Source: Allobosea sp. (lineage in GTDB: Bacteria > Pseudomonadota > Alphaproteobacteria > Rhizobiales > Beijerinckiaceae). Taken from it: a stretch of 64,000 nucleotides of DNA. Both the position numbers and the translations under genes were made by a program. The notes below the pieces were generated by a model. That model was not told the DNA's origin. It worked only from the letters and a program-made list of their open reading frames with translations, and made no database searches. Below, one piece after another: positions 37,505 to 45,841 of this stretch (its first letter is position 1; each line of letters opens with the position of its first letter). Location: contig NZ_JAFKFW010000021.1 of assembly GCF_017308015.1 (NCBI RefSeq), forward strand, positions 1-64,000. The letters are read 5' to 3'.

Positions 37505-38191
37505 TCAGGCGATGCGGGTACGGACGGTGCCGACGCCGGCGATCTCGCCCTCGAGCACGTCGCCCTTGTTCACCGAGGCGACGCCTTCCGGCGTGCCCGT
37601 GAAGATCAGGTCGCCGGGCTTCAGCTCGACGAGGCCGGAGAGATAGGCGATCGTTTCCTCGACATTCCAGATCTGCTTGGCCAGATCGGAGCTCTGGCGC
37701 ACGACGCCGTTGACGGTCAGCTCGATCTTGCCTGCGCTGGGATGGCCGGCATGGCTCGCGGGCACGATCTCGCCGATCGGGCCGGAAAGGTCGAAGCCCT
37801 TGGCCATGTCCCACGGGCGGCCGGCCTTCTTGGCGACGTTCTGCAGGTCGCGGCGGGTCATGTCGAGCCCGGCCGCATAGCCGTAGACATGGGCGAGGGC
37901 TTCGGATGCGGGGATGTCCTTGCCGCCGGTGCCGATCGCGACGACGAGTTCCATTTCGTGATGGAGGTCGCCGGTCTTGGTCGGATAGGGCATATCGGCG
38001 CCGTTGATCAGCAGCGCGTCGGCCGGCTTGGTGAAGAAGAACGGGTCTTCGCGATCGGGATCATGGCCCATCTCGCGGGCATGCTCGGCGTAGTTGCGCC
38101 CGACGCAGAAGATGCGCCGCACCGGAAAGGAGCCGCCGCCTGCGACCGGAACGGCCGTCACGGCCGGCGGATCGATCACATAATTGCTCAT
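37505..38191 (-). CDS. Fumarylacetoacetate hydrolase (FAH) family protein
   Basis: 228-residue FAH-fold hydrolase. FCVGRNYAEHAREMG opens the domain, HHEMELVVAIG contains the metal-binding Glu pair, and GDLIFTGTPEGVASV closes it. Size and FCVGRNYAEH resemble fumarylpyruvate hydrolase of gentisate degradation, but no other gene of that pathway is near. ATG 38191 has GAGGGA upstream. It lies 62 bases beyond hairpin element A and has element B 22 bases upstream. Likely cotranscribed with, or co-regulated with, the DapA-like gene. Confidence 0.88.
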   Translation of the reverse strand: MSNYVIDPPAVTAVPVAGGGSFPVRRIFCVGRNYAEHAREMGHDPDREDPFFFTKPADALLINGADMPYPTKTGDLHHEMELVVAIGTGGKDIPASEALAHVYGYAAGLDMTRRDLQNVAKKAGRPWDMAKGFDLSGPIGEIVPASHAGHPSAGKIELTVNGVVRQSSDLAKQIWNVEETIAYLSGLVELKPGDLIFTGTPEGVASVNKGDVLEGEIAGVGTVRTRIA

Positions 38192-38213
38192 CTGCTGCTC
38201 CCTCGTTCCGTTG

Positions 38214-38258
38214 TATCGGACCGCAAAGTGGAATCCACTTTGCGGACAAATCCGATGC
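38214..38258. repeat. Hairpin element B, 22 bases before the FAH start
   Basis: ATCGGACCGCAAAGTGG / CCACTTTGCGG...CCGAT is a long imperfect hairpin with the inner arms CCGCAAAGTGG / CCACTTTGCGG perfect. It aligns base for base over 45 positions with element A at 37398-37442, sharing about two thirds of bases. Confidence 0.75.
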
Positions 38259-38270
38259 GACCCCAATGAG

Positions 38271-38314
38271 CTAGATCATCGTGATCGCCTCCGCTAGGAC
38301 GCGCGATGATCTAG
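38271..38314. repeat. Inverted repeat CTAGATCATCG
   Basis: Perfect 11-base arms at 38271-38281 and 38304-38314 with a 22-base loop, sited between hairpin element B and the cold-shock gene. Function unknown. The remaining part of the 317-base gap (38192-38508) contains only this, element B and the cold-shock promoter. Confidence 0.6.
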
Positions 38315-38436
38315 ACTTGCGCCGTTCATGGGCGAGCGGCGGCCGGACCGCAAGCGGCTTGCGGCGGCGGCTGGCCTGCGCGGCAGGCATTGCGGTCCGC
38401 TTTTCGCAAGCGCGGTACGGGTTGTGCGGCGCGTCG

Positions 38437-38466
38437 TTGCAAGCGGGGCGATTTGCTCCTTACATT
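38437..38466 (+). promoter_or_regulatory. Candidate promoter of the cold-shock gene
   Basis: TTGCAA (38437-38442), 18 bases and TACATT (38461-38466) form a plausible sigma-70 promoter 43 bases before the GTG start. The leader would be short, without the long 5' UTR seen in E. coli cspA. Confidence 0.45.
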
Positions 38467-38508
38467 ATCCCGCCGGGAGAACCGGCGAGCCTATGGAAGG
38501 AACGGCAT

Positions 38509-38718
38509 GTGAGTACGGGAACCGTGAAATGGTTCAATGAGACCAAGGGTTACGGCTTCATCACCCCGGATGGTGGCGGCAATGACGTCTTCGTCCATAT
38601 CAGCGCGGTGACGCGGGCCGGCCTGCGCGGCCTGAACGAGGGGCAGAAGATCAGCTACGATCTCGAGCCGGATCGCAAGACCGGCAAGAACTCGGCGGTG
38701 AATCTGCAGACAACCTGA
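38509..38718 (+). CDS. Cold-shock domain protein (CspA family)
   Basis: 69-residue single-stranded nucleic-acid-binding protein. [20 protein letters not shown] carries RNP1 (GYGFI) and [10 protein letters not shown] is RNP2. The start is GTG 38509, giving the standard [17 protein letters not shown] precedes it by about 8 bases. The GTG overlaps an ATGTGA start-stop pair (38507-38512). It stands alone. Confidence 0.93.
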   Translation: MSTGTVKWFNETKGYGFITPDGGGNDVFVHISAVTRAGLRGLNEGQKISYDLEPDRKTGKNSAVNLQTT

Positions 38719-38856
38719 GCGTTTTTCTGCGTTCTACGGGAAGGCGATGGCGGCGCCTGTCCCGAGCCTAGGGCGGATCGCGTTCGGTCCAGGTCGGACC
38801 GGCGCAGGTTCAAGGCATCCCCGTCGCCGCAGGCGGCGGTGCGAGAGTGCGTGCTT

Positions 38857-40095
38857 TCAGGACCGGCCCGACGCCGGATGGAACAGCCGGCCCTTCTCCA
38901 CGACCAGCACGACGATGAGCGCCGCGATGCCGCAGAGCGCGAAGCCGAGCGTCAGCGGCACGACCGTGCCGTTGAAATGCTGGCCGATATAGAAGCCGAG
39001 CAGCGCGCCGATCACTGTGGTCACGAAGCCCTGCACCGAAGAGGCCGTGCCGGCGACATGGCCGAGCGGCTCCATCGCCATGGCTCCGAAATTCGGGCCG
39101 ATCAGCCCGAAGCAGAACATCGCCGCCCCCTGCAGGATGGCGAAGCTCCAGAGCGATTCATGGCCGGCCAGCGCCACCAGCGCATGGAGGCTCGTCAGCG
39201 CGATATAGCCGAGCAGCGCGCCATGCGAGACGCGGCGCATGCCGAGTCGGCCGACGATGCGCGAATTCAGCAGCGAGGACGCCGCCATGAACATCGCGAT
39301 CAGCGCGAAGATGGTGGTGAACAGCTCCGGCGCGTGGAAGACGTCGACGAAGACCTGCTGCGCCGAGTTGATGAAGCCGAAGAGCCCGCCGAGCACGAAG
39401 GCCATGGCCAGCATGTAGCCGACGCCGATGCGGCTGGTCAGCGTCGTCCGGAAGGAGGCGAGCACGCTTGCGGGCTCGATCGGCTTGCGATCCTCGGGAT
39501 GCTGGGTTTCGGGCAGCTTGAGCAGGACCCAGATCATCACGACGGCGCCGAAGCTGGTCAGCACACCGAAGATCCAGCGCCAGGGCGCGACCCAGAGGAT
39601 CGCCTGGCCGATCGAGGGCGCCAGGATCGGTGCCGCCAGGAACACGATCATCGCCAGCGACATGACGCGCGCCATCTCCCGGCCGGAATAGCAGTCGCGC
39701 ACGATCGAGATCACGAGCACGCGGGTCGCGGCAGCGCCGATGCCCTGCAGAACGCGCGCCGCCATCATCGCTTCGAAGGAGCCGACGAAGGCCGCTGCGG
39801 TACTCGCGACGACATAGACGCCGAGGCCCATGAGCAGGATCGGGCGTCGGCCATAGCGATCCGCGATGGTGCCGTAGAAGATCTGAGAGACGCCGAAACC
39901 GAGCAGATAGGCGGTGATGATCCATTGTCGCTGGTTGGCTTCGGCGATGCCGAGCGTCTCGGCCATCTGCGGCAGCGCCGGCAACATCGAATCGATGGCG
40001 AGCGCATTCGTCGCCATCAGGGCGGCGGTCAGACCCACGAAGGGGTAGAAGCCCATGCCGTGGCGCGGCCGGGCAAGGGCGGACATGTCGTTCAT
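38857..40095 (-). CDS. Bcr/CflA family multidrug MFS exporter
   Basis: 412-residue major-facilitator protein with about 12 transmembrane segments. ATNALAIDSMLPALPQMAETLG is the Bcr/CflA opening (shown ATNALAIDSMLPALPQMA), and the loop DRYGRRPILLMGLGVYV is MFS motif A. ARVLQGIGAAATRVL is motif C of 12-TM antiporters. It probably exports drugs or metabolites by proton antiport. Two start Mets (40095 and 40086) are close. Flanked by 138- and 160-base gaps that show no gene. Confidence 0.9.
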   Translation of the reverse strand: MNDMSALARPRHGMGFYPFVGLTAALMATNALAIDSMLPALPQMAETLGIAEANQRQWIITAYLLGFGVSQIFYGTIADRYGRRPILLMGLGVYVVASTAAAFVGSFEAMMAARVLQGIGAAATRVLVISIVRDCYSGREMARVMSLAMIVFLAAPILAPSIGQAILWVAPWRWIFGVLTSFGAVVMIWVLLKLPETQHPEDRKPIEPASVLASFRTTLTSRIGVGYMLAMAFVLGGLFGFINSAQQVFVDVFHAPELFTTIFALIAMFMAASSLLNSRIVGRLGMRRVSHGALLGYIALTSLHALVALAGHESLWSFAILQGAAMFCFGLIGPNFGAMAMEPLGHVAGTASSVQGFVTTVIGALLGFYIGQHFNGTVVPLTLGFALCGIAALIVVLVVEKGRLFHPASGRS

Positions 40096-40255
40096 GGCGA
40101 TCGCGAACCGGCTGGCGGAACCCGGCGGCTGCGGTCATGCGGCAGTGCGGGCAAGCTTCTACCGGCAGGATTAACCCTGCCGACCGCGCGCGGCAACCGG
40201 TCCGGTTGGCGATGTGTCATGCGCCAGGCGCGATTCCCGGCGCAGGGCGGCGAAT

Positions 40256-40891
40256 TCACCCCTGTTTCTGCATCTCGGCCATCAGCGCATCGTCGATCTC
40301 GGCTGCGCGGCGTGCTGCCGGGCGCGCCGCGAGGCGGGAACCATAGGCCGCGAAGGCCGGCCGTTTCTCGATCGTGCCGAACTGAAGGCCCCAGAGCACC
40401 TGCGACCCGACATAGACATCGGCGGCGCTGAACCGGTTGCCGGTCAGGTACTCGCCGCGGGTCACGGCGTATTCGAGCGTGTCCATCGCATCGGCATAGG
40501 TGCCGTAGCCTATGGCGCGCGCCCGGTCGGGCGGTACTTCCATGCCGAAGGCCTTGTTACTCACGGCGGCCTCGATCGGGCCGGCGGCGAAGAACATCCA
40601 GCGATAATACGGGCCGCGCAGCCGGCTGGCCGGCTCGGGCGCGAGCCCGGCCTGCGGAAAGGCATCGGCCATATAGGCGCAGATCGCGGCGCATTCGGTC
40701 ACGACGGTATCGCCATGGACCAGTGCCGGCACCTTGCCCATCGGGTTGATCGCCTTGTAGGCGGCGCCCTTCATGGGCTCGCCGAATCCCAGGATCTCGG
40801 CGCGGTAGGGCTGACCGATCTCCTCCATCATCCAGCGCGCGATGCGCCCGCGCGACATCGGGTTCGTGTAGAGCACGAGTTCGTCTGCCAT
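40256..40891 (-). CDS. Glutathione S-transferase family protein
   Basis: 211 residues. The thioredoxin-like domain reads LYTNPMSRGRIARWMMEEIG, NPMGKVPALV gives the cis-Pro, and TECAAICAYMAD the glutamate-binding segment. The helical C-terminal domain contains YLTGNRFSAADVYVGSQV (N-capping box). ATG 40891 has GGGAGG 8 bases upstream, preferred over 40909. It is single-gene and divergent from the anchored protein at 41018. The substrate is unknown. Confidence 0.9.
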   Translation of the reverse strand: MADELVLYTNPMSRGRIARWMMEEIGQPYRAEILGFGEPMKGAAYKAINPMGKVPALVHGDTVVTECAAICAYMADAFPQAGLAPEPASRLRGPYYRWMFFAAGPIEAAVSNKAFGMEVPPDRARAIGYGTYADAMDTLEYAVTRGEYLTGNRFSAADVYVGSQVLWGLQFGTIEKRPAFAAYGSRLAARPAARRAAEIDDALMAEMQKQG

Positions 40892-41017
40892 CGTCTTGGC
40901 CTCCCTCACGGTTCGAGGATGTTCTTATCCTGCAGTATCGGCCTGATGCTGTCAGGAACCCATCGCCTGACGCGACGAGTCCAAGCTGCTATCGTCGCAA
41001 CGAAACAGGACGAGGAT

Positions 41018-41767
41018 ATGGACGAATCACGCGCAGCCCGCCGCGTTTCCGTCAGCGACGGGCGGATGGCGATCGAGGGCCTGTCGACCCGTTACGTGCA
41101 GGGCGCGGCCCGGCGTTTTCGGCTATCGGCCTCCGGCTTACGTTTTGTCGGGGGCTTTGCGAGCCGTGAGGGTCAGCTGGAGGAGAGCCGGCGCTTTCTG
41201 GCCGAGGCGGTTGTGCCCGACGGCGCCCTGCGCCGGGCTGGATCAGAGGGCGAGGCCGGCACGATCGAACTCACGCTGCGCCCGCTCTCGCAGGCCGGAG
41301 AGCAGCCGCGCCTGCTACTGATGCTCGGCTATCGCGACGAGGACGGCGTCTCCTCGCCTTTCGCCGAGGCATTCCTGGCGCCCGCGGTTTTCGAGGCACT
41401 GAAGGCCGACCTGCTTTCCGGCCTGGCGCAGGAAATCTCGCTGAGCGCCACGACCAGCCTCTGGATCCGCGAAGAGGATCGCGGGTGCGTGAACGGCGAG
41501 CCGCTCGACTGGTATCTCGGCCTCGACGCCGACGGACGCTCCAGCCAGCCCGCGCGCGGCTTCATCGAGACCATCGAATGGCGGCCACGCCCGCTTCCGG
41601 CCGCCGTGGAGGCCACGCCGGCTCCCGCTCCCGCAGCGCCCCCTGTCCATGAGGTCGAGGAAGACTGGCCGGAAAGCGCGGCCGAGCAACTGGGTAGGAT
41701 CAACTGGAGCTTCCGCCTGCTCCTGTTGATGCTGGCCTTCATGCTGATCATCGTCGCGATGAAATAA
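41018..41767 (+). CDS. Tail-anchored protein of unknown function
   Basis: 249 residues. It has a charged N-terminus (DESRAARRVSVSDGRM), a beta-rich globular body, a Pro/Ala stretch at about 203-214 and one C-terminal transmembrane helix (FRLLLLMLAFMLIIVAM). No signal peptide is present, so it is likely tail-anchored in the inner membrane with the body in the cytoplasm. GAGGAT precedes ATG 41018. I do not recognise the family. Confidence 0.7.
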   Translation: MDESRAARRVSVSDGRMAIEGLSTRYVQGAARRFRLSASGLRFVGGFASREGQLEESRRFLAEAVVPDGALRRAGSEGEAGTIELTLRPLSQAGEQPRLLLMLGYRDEDGVSSPFAEAFLAPAVFEALKADLLSGLAQEISLSATTSLWIREEDRGCVNGEPLDWYLGLDADGRSSQPARGFIETIEWRPRPLPAAVEATPAPAPAAPPVHEVEEDWPESAAEQLGRINWSFRLLLLMLAFMLIIVAMK

Positions 41768-41777
41768 CTGGCGCGTC

Positions 41778-42752
41778 CTACGGCTCGTGGCGGCGGATGC
41801 GGCGGACCATCTCGTTCAGCGCCAGCAGCACCAGCGCGAGGATGAAGGGCAGGATGTAGTAGACCACCCGGAAGATCAGCAGCGCGCCCAGCACCTGCTC
41901 GTAGGGAAAGCGGTTGAGCGCGACCAGCATCGTCGCCTCGAACACGCCCAGCCCACCCGGAGCGTGGCTGGCGATGCCGATCAGGCAGGCGAAGATATAG
42001 GCTGCGAGGAAGGTCGGGTATTCCAGGCCGTAGCCGCCGGGCAGCAGCACGAAGAGCACGGCTGCGGCCGCGCAGACCTCGCAGGCGCCGAGCGCCATCT
42101 GGCCGAGGGTGGTGCCGAGCCCGGGCAGGTGCAGGTTCCAGCCGCGCACGCGGATCGTGCGCTCGTCCGTCGCGATCCAGGTGAGATAGCCGAGGATGCC
42201 GAGGCCCACGAGCCCGCCGACGATCTGGACGACGAGTGGCGAGGTCCGCGCCAGCATCGCGACTGCTTCCGAGGCGTAGAACAGGCTGGCGCAGAGAATG
42301 GCGCCGAGCCCGAGCCAGAAGGTGATCCCGGCGATCACGGTCAGGCTGGCGACCTCGGACGCCCTCACCCCCTTCGGCGAATAGATCCAGTAGCGCACCG
42401 TGCCGCCGGTCACGATCGGGAAGCCGAGCGTGAACGAGACCGAATAGCTGGTGAAGGAGGCGAGCGCAGTTGTGCGATAGGGAATGGAGAGGCCGAGCCG
42501 GCGTAGCGCCAGCTTGTCGTAGCCGGTCAGCAGCAGATAGCTCAGCGCCGTGAAGGCGATGGCGAGGCCGAGCTGGCGCAGGCTCGCATTCTCGAAGGCG
42601 CCGGCGAGCTGGCCGGGCTCCATCCCGCTGATGATGTGCCACAGGACGACCAGCGAGGCACCGAAGATGACGAAACTCGCCAGCGGGCCGAGCCACCACC
42701 AGCGGCTGCGCTTGCGCAGGGGCATTCCGGGCTCATGCGGGCCGAACGACAT
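41778..42752 (-). CDS. UPF0104/lysylphosphatidylglycerol-synthase-TM-like flippase protein
   Basis: 324-residue membrane protein with about eight transmembrane segments. LSYLLLTGYDKLALRRLG, SFTSYSVSFTLGFPIVTGG and ASHAPGGLGVFEATMLVALN match the YbhN/MprF N-terminal domain, involved in lipid flipping or transport. The C-terminal aminoacyl-transferase domain of MprF is absent. Start 42752 (MSFGPHE) is preferred. An alternative is 42725. It is convergent with the tail-anchored gene (10 bases) and its substrate is unknown. Confidence 0.85.
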   Translation of the reverse strand: MSFGPHEPGMPLRKRSRWWWLGPLASFVIFGASLVVLWHIISGMEPGQLAGAFENASLRQLGLAIAFTALSYLLLTGYDKLALRRLGLSIPYRTTALASFTSYSVSFTLGFPIVTGGTVRYWIYSPKGVRASEVASLTVIAGITFWLGLGAILCASLFYASEAVAMLARTSPLVVQIVGGLVGLGILGYLTWIATDERTIRVRGWNLHLPGLGTTLGQMALGACEVCAAAAVLFVLLPGGYGLEYPTFLAAYIFACLIGIASHAPGGLGVFEATMLVALNRFPYEQVLGALLIFRVVYYILPFILALVLLALNEMVRRIRRHEP

Positions 42753-42913
42753 GCGCTCTCGGGGTTGCGCGGCGCCGCGGGAGTGCGGCGGCGCGGTGGC
42801 GGGCAGGGCTCGGATGAACCCCGCCCGACAGATAACGCCTCGGCGGCAATGCACAAGCCGCAGCGGCGAATAGGACGCATGAGGGAACCCGGATCCCCGT
42901 ATGATGGAGCGCC

Positions 42914-43480
42914 TCAGGCCGTCTTGCGGAAGATGCGCAGTGTCTTGAAGCCCTCGACCTCCTCCACCGGCATCGCCTTCATCCAGTCCGGGATCAGGCG
43001 CTCAGCCACGTCATAGGCGTAGGAGCCCCTGTAGAACAGGATATGGCCGCCCTTGTCGGTCTGCGCGGTGAAGAGGTCCATCACCTCGCGGTCGGTCAGC
43101 GCGCCATAGGCGTCGTTGGCCTCGCCGCGGAACTCGCCGGTGTGGAACAGCGTCACGATGTCGAAGCGCGGCAGCAGGCGGGCATTGCTGGTGTAGATGT
43201 CGCCGAAATAGGCGCTGTAGGTCTTGGTGACGTTCGGATTGTCGGTCGCCAGCCTGATGAAGGACTCGTATTCCTGCGGCGAAGCGGTGATGCCCAGCAC
43301 CGTGTTGTCGAGATGCGGCTCGGCGCAGCGCAGGCCGACATAATGATGCCCGCCGGTGCCGAAATGATAGATGCGCCGGCCGCTGAGTTTCTCCTGCTCC
43401 AGCCACTCGACGAAATGCACGTCGCAGGGGCACTGCTCGATCTCGAGACCCCAGAACGCATCCCAGATATTCATCTTCAC
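42914..43480 (-). CDS. Rossmann-like protein, possible methyltransferase relative
   Basis: 188 residues starting GTG 43480 (GGAGAGGAG about 7 bases upstream; ATG at 43474 is alternative). IYHFGTGGHHYVGL could be a SAM-type glycine loop, and RFDIVTLFHTGEF the strand-4 segment of class I methyltransferases. A CPCDVH motif near the N-terminus is unusual. The glycine loop with a His pair is atypical, so methyltransferase activity is doubtful. Its neighbours do not suggest a role. Confidence 0.65.
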   Translation of the reverse strand: MKMNIWDAFWGLEIEQCPCDVHFVEWLEQEKLSGRRIYHFGTGGHHYVGLRCAEPHLDNTVLGITASPQEYESFIRLATDNPNVTKTYSAYFGDIYTSNARLLPRFDIVTLFHTGEFRGEANDAYGALTDREVMDLFTAQTDKGGHILFYRGSYAYDVAERLIPDWMKAMPVEEVEGFKTLRIFRKTA

Positions 43481-43522
43481 GGTGTTTCTCCTCTCCGAAT
43501 GGGTTTCTTGTTGTGATGGTGC

Positions 43523-45319
43523 TCAGCAGGCTTCGCTGGTCGTGGCGATGCGGGGCTCGGCGAAGCCCTCGCGCTCGACGATCTCGGCGATGCCCCTGAT
43601 ACGGCGCAGCACGATCCGGTGGCTGGCGCTTTCCGTCAGGCCCGGGCTCTGCCCGAAGGCGATGATGATCGCGCGAGGGAGGGCTGCGCGCAGCTCGGTC
43701 AGCAAATCCAGTGCCGCATCGGTTTCGAGCGCGCTCGTCGCCTCGTCGAGCAGCACGATCGCGGGATCGGCCAGTTCGGTCCGGGCGAGCGCGAGCCGCT
43801 GCCGCTCGGCGCGCGTCAGGCTCCTGTTCCAGTCATCCTCGCCGTCGAGCCGTGCGGTCAGGGTCGACAGGCCGTAGCGGCGCATGGCCGCGGCGATTTC
43901 CGGTGCCGGGCGCGGCCGATCGCCCTGGAGGAGATGGCGCAGGCCGATTCCCGGCAACTGCAGATGCTGAGGCACGGTGGCGATGCGAGCGCCCCTGGGC
44001 AGCACGATCGTGCCCTCGCCCTGCTGCCAGAGCCCTGCGATGGCCTGCATCAGGGCATTCTTGGCGAAGCCGGCATCGCCGGTGACATGAAGCACGGCTC
44101 CCGCGGGCAGCACGAAATTGATGCCTGCCGCGAGCGCGTGGCCGGCACCGTCATGTAGCGTCACCGCCTCCAGCCGCAGGCTGTCATGCGGTCCGTCCTC
44201 GACGACGAGGCCTTGTGCCGGCTGCTCCTGCCCGACTTCTTCCAGCGCGTCGGCGAGCTCGTTGACGCGCCGCGCTGCGGCGAGCCATTCCGCGATGCGC
44301 ATGAAATTGTCGAACAGCCAGTTGCAGGCGTTCTGCACGGCGACAAAGGCGGCTGCGACCTGCACGACGCCACCCAGCGTCATCTCGCCTGCGAGATATT
44401 TCGGGGCGGCCAGCAGCAGCGGCACGACCGGCACCAGCGCGCTGCTGCCATTGGTGATCCAGGTCAGGCGCGCCCGCTGCGTGATCACGGAGAGCCAGCG
44501 CAGCACCAGCACGGCGTGGCTCTGCGCCACCGCCTGCCGCTCGCCCGCCTCGGTGCGGGCGAGCGCGATCGCCTCGCCATGGTCGCGGATGCGCATCAGC
44601 GCGAAGCGCAGGCCCGCCTCGCTCTCGGTACGCTTGGCGATGAGCCCGGCGAGGCGCCGCCCCACGGCCGTGACGAGCAGGGTGACGATCACGGCATAGA
44701 GGATCGCGGCGAGCACGAGATAGGCAGGGATCGTCATCTCGGTCCCGCCCCAGCTCAGGCGCAGGCTGCCGCCGATCTCCCAGAGAATCTCGATGAAGAT
44801 CACGATGGTGATGACCGAGGAGAGCAGGCCCATCGCGAAATCGACGATCGGCTCCGTCGCCCAGCGGACATCGTCCGCGATCCGGTATTCCGGATTGGCG
44901 GGTTCCTTCCCCGAGAGACCGAGGCGGAAGAAGCGGCGGTCGCCGACCCAGCCATCGACCAGCTTGGCGGTGAGCCAGCGCCGCCAGTGTACCTGGAAGG
45001 TCTCGCGCGATTTCAGGATGAGGACGCCAAGTCCGGCGACCACCAGTACGATCACCGGGAACACGGTCATGGCGACGAGGGCGCTGTGGCCGTCCTTCCG
45101 CTCGAGCGCGTCGAAGAACCAGCCGTTCCAGCGATTGACCGTGACATTGGCGAAGACGGTGAGGATGACGCCCGCTGCCAGCAGCAGCGTCCAGAGCCAG
45201 GCGCAGCGCGCGGTCTCGCCACGCCAGAAATCGCGGGTCAAGCGCACGAATCGCAGCGCGACCTGGCGATCTCCAGGCACGGCCGATCTCGCGCCTGGCG
45301 TCTCGTCGGGCGTCAGCAC
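43523..45319 (-). CDS. SbmA/YddA-family ABC protein with degenerate ATPase motifs
   Basis: 598 residues. The N-terminal half has five or six TM segments in the SbmA/BacA fold (NRWNGWFFDALERKDG, YRIADDVRWATEP, both characteristic). The C-terminal half is an ABC domain. Walker B LLDEATSALE is intact, but Walker A reads GDAGFAKN instead of GxxGxGKS/T, and the signature is LTRAERQR instead of LSGGE. ATP hydrolysis may be lost or altered. Homologues import peptides or vitamins. Candidate partner unknown. Confidence 0.85.
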   Translation of the reverse strand: MLTPDETPGARSAVPGDRQVALRFVRLTRDFWRGETARCAWLWTLLLAAGVILTVFANVTVNRWNGWFFDALERKDGHSALVAMTVFPVIVLVVAGLGVLILKSRETFQVHWRRWLTAKLVDGWVGDRRFFRLGLSGKEPANPEYRIADDVRWATEPIVDFAMGLLSSVITIVIFIEILWEIGGSLRLSWGGTEMTIPAYLVLAAILYAVIVTLLVTAVGRRLAGLIAKRTESEAGLRFALMRIRDHGEAIALARTEAGERQAVAQSHAVLVLRWLSVITQRARLTWITNGSSALVPVVPLLLAAPKYLAGEMTLGGVVQVAAAFVAVQNACNWLFDNFMRIAEWLAAARRVNELADALEEVGQEQPAQGLVVEDGPHDSLRLEAVTLHDGAGHALAAGINFVLPAGAVLHVTGDAGFAKNALMQAIAGLWQQGEGTIVLPRGARIATVPQHLQLPGIGLRHLLQGDRPRPAPEIAAAMRRYGLSTLTARLDGEDDWNRSLTRAERQRLALARTELADPAIVLLDEATSALETDAALDLLTELRAALPRAIIIAFGQSPGLTESASHRIVLRRIRGIAEIVEREGFAEPRIATTSEAC

Positions 45320-45422
45320 GGTTGAAAATTGTCCCCCAGGGCCGGTTTTCCGGTCTCCTCTGGCTCAAACCTGATTGGACGAAAATGAACTCGACATGAA
45401 CGGATCGGCCGCGTGTCCGTTC

Positions 45423-45448
45423 GGAACAGCGATGGCGTGCCCCGCGTT
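45423..45448 (+). promoter_or_regulatory. Candidate EcfG promoter
   Basis: GGAAC (45423-45427), 17 bases and CGTT (45445-45448) match the EcfG general-stress consensus, 31 bases before the small stress-type gene at 45479. Confidence 0.6.
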
Positions 45449-45478
45449 CCCCGCTCAGCTCAGCGAGGGAGGTCCGCC

Positions 45479-45781
45479 ATGCCGCGTGGAGATAAATCTG
45501 CCTATACCGACAAGCAAAAGCGCAAGGCCGAGCATATCGAGGACAGCTACGAGGAGCGCGGCGTTCCGCATGAGGAGGCCGAGCGCCGGGCCTGGGCGAC
45601 CGTCAATAAGGATAGCGGCGGTGGCAACAAGTCCGGCTCCGGCCGCGGCAAGCCGGACACCAACGCGTCGGCACGCCGTGGCGGCAAGCTCGGCGGTGCG
45701 GCCTCCGCTGCGCGTCCGAAGGCCGAGCGTTCCGCTTCGGCGAAGAAGGCCGCCGCGACGCGGAAGAAGAATGCGTCCTGA
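45479..45781 (+). CDS. Small basic protein annotated as plasmid-stabilisation-like, stress type
   Basis: 100 residues, MPRGDKSAYTDKQKRKAEHI opening and VPHEEAERRAWATVNKD, typical of a small family found on Rhizobiales chromosomes and often named plasmid stabilisation protein. The C-terminus is Lys/Ala/Gly-rich and disordered, able to bind nucleic acid. ATG 45479 follows GAGGGAGG. The EcfG promoter suggests general-stress expression rather than plasmid maintenance. Confidence 0.85.
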   Translation: MPRGDKSAYTDKQKRKAEHIEDSYEERGVPHEEAERRAWATVNKDSGGGNKSGSGRGKPDTNASARRGGKLGGAASAARPKAERSASAKKAAATRKKNAS

Positions 45782-45841
45782 CACTCGTCGTCATGCGCGC
45801 CACAAGGCGAGCATGACGAGAATGGGCAGAGGCGTTTTGAC

